Assembly: GCF_029892845.1 (NCBI RefSeq)
Contig: NZ_JARXVT010000003.1
Span: forward strand, 244,615-308,614
DNA: 64,000 nucleotides
Reading direction: 5' to 3'
Origin: Aurantimicrobium minutum
GTDB lineage: Bacteria; Actinomycetota; Actinomycetes; Actinomycetales; Microbacteriaceae
A program made the translations under genes and the position numbers. The notes under the pieces are model-generated. The model saw nothing but the letters and a program-made list of their open reading frames with translations, was not told where the DNA came from and made no database searches. This document shows, piece after piece, positions 38,705-48,051 of this stretch (position 1 is its first letter; every line of letters begins with the position of its first letter).

Positions 38705-39613
38705 ATGAAAAAAATAGACATTACCGACGGAGTTTGCGCCTATCTTCAAGGAGGGCTGGGCAACCAGCTTTTTATTTATGCGGCGGCATACGCACAGTCA
38801 AAAAGACTGAATTGCAATTTGTACGTAGATATTTCTAAGTATTCAAAAAGAGATCCTCTAGATCGACACAAAGAAACACCACGTAAACCCGAACTTATCG
38901 GTCTTGGGCTACCTGGGGTGGTTATTGATGATGATTCTCCATGGACTGGTAATTCCCCACGCAGACCTTCATTACTGCGTTTACCCGGTAGCAATTCCAG
39001 AAAACTAAACGTTTTCAGGGAGAAAGCTGCTGGGTATAACTCTTCAATTTTAGAAATAAAAAAAGGTACGACTTTATATGGCTATTTTCAGTCATACAAA
39101 TATTTCGAATCTATTAAAAATGAACTTAAAGAAATCATGCTGTCATGCGAGTTATCTCCTGCTGATAAACGCGCAGTAGCAGAGCTCAATGCTTCTCAAA
39201 CTACACACGCACATGTAAGGAGAGGCGACTATATTGACCCCGTTGTAGCAGCACACCATGGAATAGCCGGCGTTGAATATTTTGCACGATCCAAACGTCT
39301 TATTAGCGAGCTAATTCACGTGAATGAAATGACCATATTTACAGACAGCCCAGAATTGGTAGCCAAAGAATTTGCATCCCTAGATGATTTTTCAATCTTC
39401 AACGACTCAGAATTAACTTCATTCGGAGCGATTAGAGCTCTATCACAGGGTTCCGGACTCATTATGAGTAATTCATCGTTCAGCTGGTGGGCGGCATGGC
39501 TAATGACAAGGGATAACCAGAAACCAATCGTGGCACCAAGGCCTTGGCAAAGCAATGGATCTGCAGCTGCTGACCTACTCCTACCAGAGTGGATAACACT
39601 CGATGCCCGCTAA
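38705..39613 (+). CDS. Alpha-1,2-fucosyltransferase (GT11)
   Basis: 302 residues. YLQGGLGNQLFIYAAAYA (13-30), HVRRGDY (170-176) and SNSSFSWWAAWL near the end are the three motifs of GT11 fucosyltransferases, with HxRRxDY binding GDP-fucose. It would add L-fucose to a galactose-type residue of the surface glycan. GDP-L-fucose enzymes Gmd and Fcl are encoded at 60052-62169. The 163-bp gap before it contains a TTGACA box at 38619-38624 but no convincing -10. Its stop overlaps the convergent gene by 4 bp. Confidence 0.9.
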   Translation: MKKIDITDGVCAYLQGGLGNQLFIYAAAYAQSKRLNCNLYVDISKYSKRDPLDRHKETPRKPELIGLGLPGVVIDDDSPWTGNSPRRPSLLRLPGSNSRKLNVFREKAAGYNSSILEIKKGTTLYGYFQSYKYFESIKNELKEIMLSCELSPADKRAVAELNASQTTHAHVRRGDYIDPVVAAHHGIAGVEYFARSKRLISELIHVNEMTIFTDSPELVAKEFASLDDFSIFNDSELTSFGAIRALSQGSGLIMSNSSFSWWAAWLMTRDNQKPIVAPRPWQSNGSAAADLLLPEWITLDAR

Positions 39614-40980
39614 GGGGCAAGAAACGCAAGATAATGCGAAAACCAAACTCCCAGGCCTAACAGCGAAATTGCATAGGCCATAAACACCCACAAAGGCCAC
39701 TTTGCCTTAATTACTAATCCGCCGAGAAGTAACATCCCAGGGATTAAACCTGCACCATATCTGGCCGGGAGTTGAAAGTAACTATGTGTCACGAGTGTGA
39801 GCATTACCGCTAACAACGGCGCCGCGAGAAGTGCAGATGCTGCCACGGCAACAACCAAAGGGAAATGGTTCTGGTATTTCAAAGTTACGAGCACTGCAGC
39901 CAGCACTGAGACGATTGTGAGCCACGAAAGTGGAGCATACACAAATCCTGGTATGTACTCATCTACTGCCCCAGAAGCAATAGATCTAGGCAAAAAACTG
40001 GTTAGTTGAATGAATAATTCTTCAATACCAAATGGATGCGAGGCTCCTTGATCCGCTGAGAGAGTGCTTGCTGCCATCAAAGAATTAATACGGAGCCACG
40101 CCCATTGTGCTCCTGCTCCAAGAGCAAGTGCGATTGGCCCGATTAACCCTTGATAAACAAGAGTTTTCGTTGTTTTGTTGGGAGAAAATGCTGAATCGCC
40201 ATGGCGTCGTTGAGTGAAAACCCAAATTGTGTCAGCAAGTAGGTACGCTGCAGCAACACCCACAGAAATCAAATTAATAATCTTAAAAAGTGAAGCAACG
40301 ACAGCAAAAATGACGAACCAATAACCGGCGATTTCATTTCGAATATATTTTGTTGCTACAAAAAGAAGTAGTGCTCCAAAAAAGAGCGAGCTTGAGTCTG
40401 TGCTCACGTATGTATATGTCCACCACACAAATGGAGAAGAAAGGAGCAAAAGTCCAAAAACAAATATGGTCAGGTTTGAAACTGCCCATTTCCGCAATAG
40501 CAACCAAAAAAAGAAAATCGATCCTGAGAACCACACAACACCTGAGAGCCTCCACCCTGTCAGTTCAGGAAGACCAGTAATGAAATGAACGAGCTCCCCC
40601 ACACCAAATGCTGAGTAAAAATACAAAGGGGTATAAGGGTCAGCAGTAGAAATACCAGTGTTGGGGAAGTCCGATAACACCGGTACTTCACCGCAAAGTG
40701 TCCCTATGGGGCCGAATGGACTTGTTCCGTGACAAGCAAGAAGGTTGAGAACGAATGGATCAACGATTTCTCCCTTCCGCACTATCCATTGCGAAGGTAT
40801 CTTCACCAAATAGTCGATGTAAACCCATTCATCTATCGGCGAAGTGGAAAAGGTATGCATTAAGGTCACGGTCGTCAAATACGCAACAGAGATGGCTAAG
40901 AGTGAGACCGGAACCCAATAACTAAGCCAAAACTTTTTCGCGGATTTCAACGGATGACGCTCCATCAAGCTATCTGTCAT
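39610..40980 (-). CDS. Polytopic membrane protein, putative GT-C glycosyltransferase (paralogue B)
   Basis: 456 residues from ATG 40980 (GTG at 40995 possible). It shares with the product of 35176-36546 the segments PIDEWVYIDYLVKIPSQWIV, STADPYTPLYF, WWTYTYVSTDSSSLFFGALL and a similar helix pattern. The Asp-Glu-Trp loop suggests a GT-C active site. The pair probably arose by duplication and has diverged well beyond recent copying. Divergent from the GT2 at 41056. Confidence 0.7.
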   Translation of the reverse strand: MTDSLMERHPLKSAKKFWLSYWVPVSLLAISVAYLTTVTLMHTFSTSPIDEWVYIDYLVKIPSQWIVRKGEIVDPFVLNLLACHGTSPFGPIGTLCGEVPVLSDFPNTGISTADPYTPLYFYSAFGVGELVHFITGLPELTGWRLSGVVWFSGSIFFFWLLLRKWAVSNLTIFVFGLLLLSSPFVWWTYTYVSTDSSSLFFGALLLFVATKYIRNEIAGYWFVIFAVVASLFKIINLISVGVAAAYLLADTIWVFTQRRHGDSAFSPNKTTKTLVYQGLIGPIALALGAGAQWAWLRINSLMAASTLSADQGASHPFGIEELFIQLTSFLPRSIASGAVDEYIPGFVYAPLSWLTIVSVLAAVLVTLKYQNHFPLVVAVAASALLAAPLLAVMLTLVTHSYFQLPARYGAGLIPGMLLLGGLVIKAKWPLWVFMAYAISLLGLGVWFSHYLAFLAP

Positions 40981-41055
40981 TACCGGCAACCCCACATTTG
41001 CTTACTTCTCTTTCATATAAACATAGCCGTAGTCAGGAGAGCTAAGCTTTTATGC

Positions 41056-41787
41056 ATGGGCGTAGATTACACAACAACACTTGTTGTCGTCCCTGCACTT
41101 AACGAAGAACTTTCTGTTGCCAACGTAGTCAGGCAAATTGGCAATGAACTCCCCGGCGTCACCTGCTTAGTCGTAAACGATGGCTCACTGGATAGAACTG
41201 CATTTGTGGCACTTGAAGCAGGTGCCTTGGTAGCAGACCTTCCATTTAACTTGGGTGTTGGTGGTGCAATGAGACTTGGGTTCAGGTTTGCACTTGAAAA
41301 TGGATACACAGCAGTTATCCAAATCGACGCCGACGGGCAACATAATCCAGCAGAAGCCCCCAAAATTCTGAAAGAACTCACAAATGCAGACATAGTGATC
41401 GGCGCCAGATTTGCTGGCGAAGGCGATTATGTTGCTAACGGGCCAAGAAAATGGGCTATGTCTTTTCTGGCGAAAGTACTCAGCCGAACAGCGCGGATCA
41501 AATTGACAGACACTACCTCCGGTTTCCGAGCGGCAGGGCCAAGAGCAATCGAATTGTTTGCAAGCAACTACCCGGTTGAATACCTAGGTGACACCGTTGA
41601 ATCTTTAGTTTTAGCAGCGCGGGCAGGCTTCGTTATCACCCAAGTTCCTGTGACTATGAGCCCTCGACTTCAAGGCACCCCTTCTCAGAGTCCAATTAAG
41701 GCAACACTGTTCTTAGCCAGAGTTGGTCTTGCTGTTCTATTCGCATTTATAAGACCCTCCCTTTCACCCACAAACCGATCTGAATAG
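41056..41787 (+). CDS. Family 2 glycosyltransferase, dolichyl-phosphate mannosyltransferase-like
   Basis: 243 residues from ATG 41056 (MGVDYTTTLVVVPALNEE); an upstream in-frame ATG at 40954 would overlap the divergent gene. VVNDGSLDRT, IQIDADGQHNP and TSGFRAAGPRAI are the motifs of DPM1-type enzymes that load polyprenyl phosphate with a hexose. A hydrophobic C-terminal stretch could anchor it. It is followed 5 bp later by a DUF2304 gene, its usual partner. Confidence 0.88.
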   Translation: MGVDYTTTLVVVPALNEELSVANVVRQIGNELPGVTCLVVNDGSLDRTAFVALEAGALVADLPFNLGVGGAMRLGFRFALENGYTAVIQIDADGQHNPAEAPKILKELTNADIVIGARFAGEGDYVANGPRKWAMSFLAKVLSRTARIKLTDTTSGFRAAGPRAIELFASNYPVEYLGDTVESLVLAARAGFVITQVPVTMSPRLQGTPSQSPIKATLFLARVGLAVLFAFIRPSLSPTNRSE

Positions 41788-41791
41788 AGCA

Positions 41792-42157
41792 ATGATGACA
41801 ATCCAATACATTCTTGGAATAGCTTCGGCGGCATTTGTACTCATCCTTGTGGTTGAGCTTCTTCGTCGCCGCCAACTCCGAGAGCGCCATGCAGCATGGT
41901 GGCTTTTACTTGGAGTTTTTGCTTTAGTCATCAGCATCTACCCACCCTTTTTGGATTGGATAGGCGCCAGTTTAGGCTTCAAAGCACCAATTAACCTTGT
42001 TTTTTTTCTGAGCCTGATTATTTTGTTTTTGGTTGCACTTCAACACAGTGCGGAATTAACCAAAATAGAAGGACAAAATCAAAAACTTGTTGAAAAAGTA
42101 GCCCTTTTGGAAATAAGACTGAAAAAAATCGAAGATAAGCCTAGGGAATCGAAATAA
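41792..42157 (+). CDS. DUF2304 family membrane protein
   Basis: 121 residues: three hydrophobic helices (about 4-23, 34-53, 66-86) and a C-terminal coiled-coil-like tail (88-118). This is the layout of DUF2304 proteins, which are found next to GT2 polyprenyl-phosphate glycosyltransferases and are thought to anchor or partner them. Its 3' end overlaps the convergent rfbG gene by 17 bp. Confidence 0.8.
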   Translation: MMTIQYILGIASAAFVLILVVELLRRRQLRERHAAWWLLLGVFALVISIYPPFLDWIGASLGFKAPINLVFFLSLIILFLVALQHSAELTKIEGQNQKLVEKVALLEIRLKKIEDKPRESK

Positions 42158-43160
42158 AGTTTTTAATTTGGCTTACAGTTACATCTCTGGCATTCTCGCC
42201 CAAGAGTAAGCGTTTCTTCCACGCAATTGTCCATGCAAGACTGTCATCAAATTTCAACTTATTGCGCCAATTTAGCTGAGCTTCAGATTTACTTGAGTCC
42301 AGAGCAAGCAATCCAGCTTCGTGGAGGTGATTCCCCGACGATTCATCAATCCAACTTGCCTCATCTCCCCAAAGCTTGGAAGCAGCATCTGCAATGGACC
42401 GCACAGAGACAAAACTTTCAGGGGCCGGACCAAAGTTCCACTCCCCTAAACCGCCACCAGCTAATAGCTCATCGGCAAGTGCCACATAACCATTTACGCA
42501 GTCCAAAACGTGTTGCCATGGTCGTACAGCATCTGGGTAACGAATTGAAGTCGGTACACCTTGAGAAAAACTTTGTAGGAGATCTACTAAGAGGCGATCC
42601 TTGCTGACATCGCCTCCGCCAATTACATTTCCAGCACGTGCGATAGCAGTAGGAATTCCAGGGAAGCTCTTTATCCAAGATTGGGTCATTATGTCTGCCA
42701 TAGCTTTGGACGAACTATAAGGATCATCCCCGCCTAAAGATTCATCTTCTTTGTAGCCCTCAACCCGATTTACGTTTTTATAAACCTTGTCTGTGGTAAT
42801 CACCACATGCGCTTTTACTGAATCAGTATTTGCTACTGCTTCAATAACGTTGAGGGTACCCATCACATTGGTCTCAAAAGTAAGTCTTGGTTCTAAATAT
42901 GATTCACGAACCAATGGTTGTGCGGCAAGATGGAAAACTACTTCAGGTGAAACATGCTGAACAGCTTTTGCAGTCGCCGCTGCATCTCGAATATCGAGGC
43001 GAATGTCGTGTTCTAAGTCGGCATCTAGTCCAGCAACCTCAAAAAGTGCGCCCGGTTCAGGGGCAAGTGAAATACCTGAAACTTGGTGTCCCTGTTGCTT
43101 GAGTAACAGAGACAGCCAGGCTCCTTTGAATCCGGTGTGACCCGTTATCAGGTAATGCAT
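42141..43160 (-). CDS. rfbG: CDP-glucose 4,6-dehydratase
   Basis: 339 residues, short-chain dehydrogenase fold: LITGHTGFKGAWLSLLLKQQ at the N-terminus, VITTDKVYKN, and DPYSSSKAMAD with the YxxxK pair. The GHTGFKG form is typical of CDP-glucose dehydratases. It makes CDP-4-keto-6-deoxyglucose from CDP-glucose. Cotranscribed with rfbH (2 bp apart), and the CDP-glucose supplier rfbF is divergent across 128 bp. Confidence 0.93.
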   Translation of the reverse strand: MHYLITGHTGFKGAWLSLLLKQQGHQVSGISLAPEPGALFEVAGLDADLEHDIRLDIRDAAATAKAVQHVSPEVVFHLAAQPLVRESYLEPRLTFETNVMGTLNVIEAVANTDSVKAHVVITTDKVYKNVNRVEGYKEDESLGGDDPYSSSKAMADIMTQSWIKSFPGIPTAIARAGNVIGGGDVSKDRLLVDLLQSFSQGVPTSIRYPDAVRPWQHVLDCVNGYVALADELLAGGGLGEWNFGPAPESFVSVRSIADAASKLWGDEASWIDESSGNHLHEAGLLALDSSKSEAQLNWRNKLKFDDSLAWTIAWKKRLLLGENARDVTVSQIKNFISIP

Positions 43161-43162
43161 TG

Positions 43163-44482
43163 CTACTTCGTGGCGTCAGTTACGAACTCAATGATGGACT
43201 CAGCAATGTAGTCGAGCATTGGTTGAGTAAGTCCCGGGTAAGTTCCAACCCAGAATGTGCGGTTCATCACGATGTCAGTGTTCTTGAGGTCGCCAACTAG
43301 ACGCCAATCGACATTGCGATATGCAGGCTGCTTAGTCAGGTTTCCAGCGAACAGGAGGCGGGTACCAATCTTGCGAGAATCAAGGAAACGCAAGAGCTCT
43401 TCACGGTTTACGGGGTGTGAAGGGTCAAGAGTGATGGGGTAACCGAACCATGAAGGGTCGGACTTGGGTGTTGCCTGAGGAAGGATAAGGCCTTCGACCC
43501 CCTGCAACTTGCTGGTGAGGTAGTTGAAGTTATCCTTACGAGCCTGAACAAATCGATCCAGCTTGCTCAGTTGTGAAACGCCCAAAGCGGCTTGCATATC
43601 GGTTGCCTTGAGGTTGTAACCGATGTGGCTGTAAATGTACTTGTGGTCATAACCTTCTGGAAGGTCTCCTAGCTGCCATTCGAAGCGCTTAAGGCAGGTG
43701 TTGTCACAACCCGTTTCGCAGTAGCAGTCGCGACCCCAGTCGCGGAAAGACTCAACCTGCTTGCGAACAAGAGGAGATTTCACGAAAACTGCTCCACCTT
43801 CACCTGTAGTGATGTGGTGAGCTGGATAGAAAGAAACCGTCGCAGTATCACCGAAACTACCGGTTCGCTGACCGTCATAAGTGGAGCCGAGTGCGTCACA
43901 AGAGTCCTCAATTAACCAAAGCCCGTGCTCCTTACACAGTTCGCGGACAGTATCGAGATCAAATGGGTTGCCCAGTGTGTGAGCCATCATGATGGCCTTG
44001 GTCTTGTTGCTAACGGCTTCACGCAATCTGTCAGAGATTGCATCGTAGGTACCAAGTTCAACATCCACGATTACAGGACGGAGACCATTTTGAATAATGG
44101 GGTTAACGGTCGTGGGGAAACCGGCAGCAACAGTAAGAACTTCATCGCCAGGCTGTAGTGCTCGACGGCCTAGCTTGGGACTTGTTAGGCCGCTCAATGC
44201 GACTAGGTTTGCGCTGGATCCAGAGTTCACAAAGAGTGCACTCTTAGCTCCTACGTATTTTGCAAGTCCCTCTTCAAAATCTTTGTGGAACCGCCCTGCG
44301 GTTAGCCAACCATCCAATGACGCGTCAACAAGAGCCGCAAAATCTTCCTTATCAAGAACTTTTCCAGAAACAGGAACTACGGTCTCACCCGGCTTGAATT
44401 CAGAAGTTTTAAGCTTTTGTTCGGCATAACGACGAACATCATCAAGAATTTGCTGACGCTGTAAATCAGAAATTGGACTCAC
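43163..44482 (-). CDS. rfbH: CDP-4-keto-6-deoxyglucose 3-dehydrase (RfbH/E1)
   Basis: 439 residues. PMP-dependent fold I enzyme in which the Schiff-base Lys is replaced by His ([10 protein letters not shown], His223), as required for dehydration instead of transamination. A Cys cluster at 253-263 ([11 protein letters not shown]) supplies [2Fe-2S] ligands. It removes the 3-hydroxyl to form CDP-3,6-dideoxy-4-ketoglucose together with an E3-type reductase. The flavin/2Fe-2S reductase at 21886-22851 is a possible E3 candidate, by inference only. Confidence 0.94.
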   Translation of the reverse strand: MSPISDLQRQQILDDVRRYAEQKLKTSEFKPGETVVPVSGKVLDKEDFAALVDASLDGWLTAGRFHKDFEEGLAKYVGAKSALFVNSGSSANLVALSGLTSPKLGRRALQPGDEVLTVAAGFPTTVNPIIQNGLRPVIVDVELGTYDAISDRLREAVSNKTKAIMMAHTLGNPFDLDTVRELCKEHGLWLIEDSCDALGSTYDGQRTGSFGDTATVSFYPAHHITTGEGGAVFVKSPLVRKQVESFRDWGRDCYCETGCDNTCLKRFEWQLGDLPEGYDHKYIYSHIGYNLKATDMQAALGVSQLSKLDRFVQARKDNFNYLTSKLQGVEGLILPQATPKSDPSWFGYPITLDPSHPVNREELLRFLDSRKIGTRLLFAGNLTKQPAYRNVDWRLVGDLKNTDIVMNRTFWVGTYPGLTQPMLDYIAESIIEFVTDATK

Positions 44483-44610
44483 CCCACGAAATTAGATTTG
44501 TAGATTACAACTCTACCCCTAGCTCACAGAAGAATAATTGAGTTCAAAGTAAGCTTGATACATAAAGTAGGGGCAATAACCCGACTCAAGCAGAAAGAAC
44601 CTAATCTGTC

Positions 44611-45384
44611 ATGAAAGCTGTATTGCTTGCCGGGGGGCTTGGTACCCGAATGCGCGAAGAGACTGAATTCCGCCCCAAGCCCATGGTTGAAGTCGGTGGA
44701 AAACCAGTCCTCTGGCACATTATGAAAATTCTTGCTCAGCAGGGAATTACTGAATTCATTATTTGTACTGGCTATAAAAGTGAGTACATCAAAAACTATT
44801 TCTACAACTACGGTCCCTCGAACATGGACTTCACTGTCACTCTGGGCGATCATTCTGGCATCGAGTATCACGGAAACCATGATGAATTCGATTGGAAAGT
44901 AACTGTCGCTGACACTGGTGCAGAAACAATGACCGGCGGACGAATTAAGAAGATACAAAAATACATTGGTGATGAGCCTTTTTTCTGCACCTATGGCGAC
45001 GGAATCGCTGATGTAGATATCAAAGGACTACTCGAATTCCACAAGTCTCACGGCAAAACTGCTTCAATGACGACCATCCAACCGACAAGCCGTTTTGGAG
45101 TTGTTGATATGGGGCATGACGGCGTCGTAGATAAGTTCCGCGAAAAGCCCAAGGTCGAAGACTGGATCAACATTGGATATTTCGTTTTCGAACCAGCCAT
45201 TTTTGATGAACTTGGAGATAACTCAGTTCTAGAGGAAGAACCGCTTCATAATCTTGCTGAAAAGGGCGAAATTGCAGCCTTTAAACACCGTGGATTCTGG
45301 CAGCCAATGGATACATATCGCGAATCTCAGATGTTGAATGACATCTGGAACTCGGGCAAAGCGCCCTGGAAGAGCTGGGAATAA
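44611..45384 (+). CDS. rfbF: Glucose-1-phosphate cytidylyltransferase
   Basis: 257 residues. KAVLLAGGLGTRMREET is the nucleotide-binding loop; FRPKPMVEVGGKPVLWHIMK, TYGDGIADVD and GFWQPMDTYRE are the conserved RfbF segments. It makes CDP-glucose from CTP and glucose-1-phosphate. First gene of a six-gene operon running to 50641, with 3-bp or smaller spacing for most genes. Confidence 0.94.
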   Translation: MKAVLLAGGLGTRMREETEFRPKPMVEVGGKPVLWHIMKILAQQGITEFIICTGYKSEYIKNYFYNYGPSNMDFTVTLGDHSGIEYHGNHDEFDWKVTVADTGAETMTGGRIKKIQKYIGDEPFFCTYGDGIADVDIKGLLEFHKSHGKTASMTTIQPTSRFGVVDMGHDGVVDKFREKPKVEDWINIGYFVFEPAIFDELGDNSVLEEEPLHNLAEKGEIAAFKHRGFWQPMDTYRESQMLNDIWNSGKAPWKSWE

Positions 45385-45387
45385 TCT

Positions 45388-46326
45388 GTGTCAACCAAGA
45401 AATTAATCTCCATCATTGTTCCCGCTTATAACGAAGAGGATTGTGTCGACGAACTTGCTGCGAGATTGACTTCAGTTTTCGATTCAGAACCAAATTACGA
45501 TTTCGAATGTGTCATTGTTGAAAATGGATCAATTGACTCAACAATGGAAAAATTGGTTGCAATTAATGCTCGTGATGGAAGATTCAAAATTCTTCAACTT
45601 GCGAGAAATTTTCGAATGGATGGCGGCATTACCGCAGGACTTTCAGCGATTACCGGTGATGCTTGCGTATTGATGACTGCAGATCTTCAAGATCCCCCAG
45701 AACTGATTCCGACTTTTATCCGAGAATGGGAAAAGGGCTATGAGAACGTTTATGGGGTAGTTACTGAGCGTCAAGGCACAGGAATAATCAGAACTTTCAA
45801 TTCGAAAGCTTTTTACTGGCTAGCCGGAAAACTTACAAATGATCGAATCACAAAGAACGCGAGTGACTTCCGTCTTATCGACAGGAAAGTCTACGAAGTA
45901 GTTCGATCTATGGAAGAACGTAACCGTTTTGTCCGTGGTTTATTCTCCTGGGTCGGCTTCAAATCACTCGGCGTAAAGATGGTTAGACCTCCTCGACATG
46001 CTGGAGTTTCGAATGCTCACACACTCAAGGTTCTTGATCTGGCGTTCAAGGGTATTTTCGCTCATTCCTACGTGCCACTCAGGCTAATCACAATCTCTGG
46101 TTTCGTTGTTAGCGTTCTAGCGCTGGTTACTCTGATTGTTTTCCTCATCAACTTTGTATTCTTCGGTGTTCCGTTTAATGGCTTCGGAACAATAATTTCC
46201 ATCATGTTGGTTGGATTTGGAATGATTACTCTTTTATTAGGAGTTATCGGTGAATATTTGGGGCTTGTTTACGAGGAAGTGAAGCATCGTCCAAACTTCA
46301 TCGTTTCAAACAAAGTTGGCTTTTAA
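45388..46326 (+). CDS. Family 2 polyprenyl-phosphate glycosyltransferase (GtrB-like)
   Basis: 312 residues, GTG start 3 bp after rfbF. SIIVPAYNEED, VENGSIDST, LARNFRMDGGITAGL and MTADLQDPPELIP match GtrB/ArnC/DPM1-type enzymes. Two C-terminal helices (about 232-257 and 268-291) anchor it in the membrane. It would load undecaprenyl phosphate with a sugar, possibly for GT-C enzymes such as those at 35176 and 39610. GtrA-like flippase candidate at 51614. Its stop overlaps the next ATG by one base. Confidence 0.9.
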   Translation: MSTKKLISIIVPAYNEEDCVDELAARLTSVFDSEPNYDFECVIVENGSIDSTMEKLVAINARDGRFKILQLARNFRMDGGITAGLSAITGDACVLMTADLQDPPELIPTFIREWEKGYENVYGVVTERQGTGIIRTFNSKAFYWLAGKLTNDRITKNASDFRLIDRKVYEVVRSMEERNRFVRGLFSWVGFKSLGVKMVRPPRHAGVSNAHTLKVLDLAFKGIFAHSYVPLRLITISGFVVSVLALVTLIVFLINFVFFGVPFNGFGTIISIMLVGFGMITLLLGVIGEYLGLVYEEVKHRPNFIVSNKVGF

Positions 46327-46997
46327 TGCCTAAAGTTTTAGTTTTCGGCGGGACAGGTGCTCTGGGTTCTGAAATAGTCAGACACTTCAGAGCTAATGAC
46401 TGGGAAGTCACAATTGCCAGGCGGACAGGCATAGATGGAAACGTCGATATGTCTAACCCAAATTGGGCAGACCAACTCACGTGCAAATTAGATGCCGTCG
46501 TCTGGGCGCAGGGGGCGAATTTTGCAGGAAGCCTGATGGAAATTTCTCTTGAAGACGTCAGAGTCGCTTTCGAAGCAAACGTAATGTTCATTTTGGATAC
46601 ACTCAAAAAACTCAAAAATGCTCAGGCTCTTGAGCACCCGAGCAGGGGGGTCATCCTCAGCTCTGTCTGGCAAGAATTTGCTCGAGAAAATAAACTGGCA
46701 TATCTCGTGAGTAAGTCTTCCCTCTCTGGCCTCATTCCATCTCTAGCCATGGATTTTGCCTCAGATAAATTCGCTATCAATGCAGTGCTCCCCGGCGTAA
46801 TTGATACCCCTATGACTCGAAATCAACTTTCCTCTGAACAGATTCAACGTGTCGAAAGCGGAACCCCAGGCGGAACTCTGGCTACACCAGAGCATGTTGC
46901 AAAAGCAGTTAGTTTTTTGGCAAGTTCTGCGTCAGCGGGAATTAACGGCCAATCGATCATTGTCGACCGAGGTTGGAGCATAAAGCGTGAAATCTAG
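46326..46997 (+). CDS. Short-chain dehydrogenase/reductase
   Basis: 223 residues, classical SDR: VLVFGGTGALGSEIV for NAD(P), an internal NVM in place of the usual NNA(G), ILSSVWQ with the catalytic Ser, YLVSKSS with Tyr-x3-Lys, and LPGVIDTPM. It probably reduces a keto-sugar or cyclitol ketone made by the enzymes around it. Coupled to the GT2 upstream (TAATG) and to the AroB-like gene downstream (11-bp overlap). Confidence 0.87.
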   Translation: MPKVLVFGGTGALGSEIVRHFRANDWEVTIARRTGIDGNVDMSNPNWADQLTCKLDAVVWAQGANFAGSLMEISLEDVRVAFEANVMFILDTLKKLKNAQALEHPSRGVILSSVWQEFARENKLAYLVSKSSLSGLIPSLAMDFASDKFAINAVLPGVIDTPMTRNQLSSEQIQRVESGTPGGTLATPEHVAKAVSFLASSASAGINGQSIIVDRGWSIKREI

Positions 46998-48051
46998 TCT
47001 TTCTGTCTCCAGTTCGACAGGAGAATATGAAATTCTCATAGGCAAAGGTCTGGTAAATACTTTGCCTACTGACTCTGTCGTACTTGTCGATCCAAACATT
47101 ACGAAGTTCCTTCCCCAAGAACTCGAGCACGTCATCGAAGTACCAGGAAATGAAGAATCAAAAACTCTGCTTGGTTGCGAAAAAGTTATTCTCAACATGC
47201 GTGAGAACGGAGTTCGGAGAGGCCATGCTGTAACCGCAATTGGTGGTGGAGCCATTCAAGATGTAGCCACTTTATCGACGTCTTTATATATGCGTGGAGT
47301 TGACTGGAACTACGTTCCGACAACATTAATGTCTATGGCCGACTCTTGTATTGGCGGAAAAAGTTCAATAAATGCGGGTGGTATCAAAAACCTTGTGGGG
47401 AATTTTCACCCACCTCGCAAGATATTAATAGATCCAATATTTATTGAAACCCTTCCTCCGGAAGCAATTACCTCAGGTTTATCTGAAGCAGTAAAAATAT
47501 GTTTCGCACGAGGGCCAGAAGCTTTTTCTCAATATTTAGCATCGCCCGCATCAATTTCACCCGGAAACAATGAAGAAACAGCCCTACTCATTCACCATGT
47601 GCTTTCTTCAAAAAAATGGTTTGTGGAAATCGATGAGTTCGATAAAAATGAAAGACAGTTGTTGAATTTCGGGCATTCTTTTGGACACGCGTGGGAAGCG
47701 GCTTGTGGGTTCTCTGTTCAACATGGAATTGCTGTATCTGTAGGAATGCTCGCAGCACTGAACCACCCTCGCTCTGCAAATACTGAGGCAATGCTAAAAC
47801 TCAAGTCATATTGTCAACAGATTGTCCAGCCGGTGCTGCCACAAATACAACTTGCGACTGAATCAACAGACTGGGATGTGTTTAGAGCGGCACTTGGCTC
47901 CGACAAAAAGAACAGCTCTGATCAGTTGCGATTAATACTTCCTAATTCGAACTCTGAACTTGAGATAGTTGAAATCCCACTTCTACCCGAACAACTTATT
48001 CTTGCAACAACAGCAATCCAGTTAGCACTTAAGGAAATCAGCAATGACTGA
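46987..48051 (+). CDS. Sugar phosphate cyclase-like (AroB superfamily), not a typical dehydroquinate synthase
   Basis: 354 residues, GTG start overlapping the SDR by 11 bp. GGGAIQD (86-92), VPTTLMSMADSCIGGKSSIN (110-129), SEAVK with the metal-ligand Glu167 and GHSFGHAWEA with His230/His234 show an NAD- and metal-dependent cyclase fold. Where DHQ synthases usually have GVNHPLGKN and HGEAV, this protein has SINAGGIKN and HGIAV, so the substrate pocket differs. Likely product: a carbocycle such as a valiolone- or inosose-like cyclitol. A second role as plain AroB is unlikely in this glycan operon. Confidence 0.85.
   Translation: MKSSLSVSSSTGEYEILIGKGLVNTLPTDSVVLVDPNITKFLPQELEHVIEVPGNEESKTLLGCEKVILNMRENGVRRGHAVTAIGGGAIQDVATLSTSLYMRGVDWNYVPTTLMSMADSCIGGKSSINAGGIKNLVGNFHPPRKILIDPIFIETLPPEAITSGLSEAVKICFARGPEAFSQYLASPASISPGNNEETALLIHHVLSSKKWFVEIDEFDKNERQLLNFGHSFGHAWEAACGFSVQHGIAVSVGMLAALNHPRSANTEAMLKLKSYCQQIVQPVLPQIQLATESTDWDVFRAALGSDKKNSSDQLRLILPNSNSELEIVEIPLLPEQLILATTAIQLALKEISND

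Noticed and set aside
46987..48051. Housekeeping aroB
   Set aside because: Operon context and substitutions in the substrate-binding segments argue against it, although this would need a search for a second aroB.
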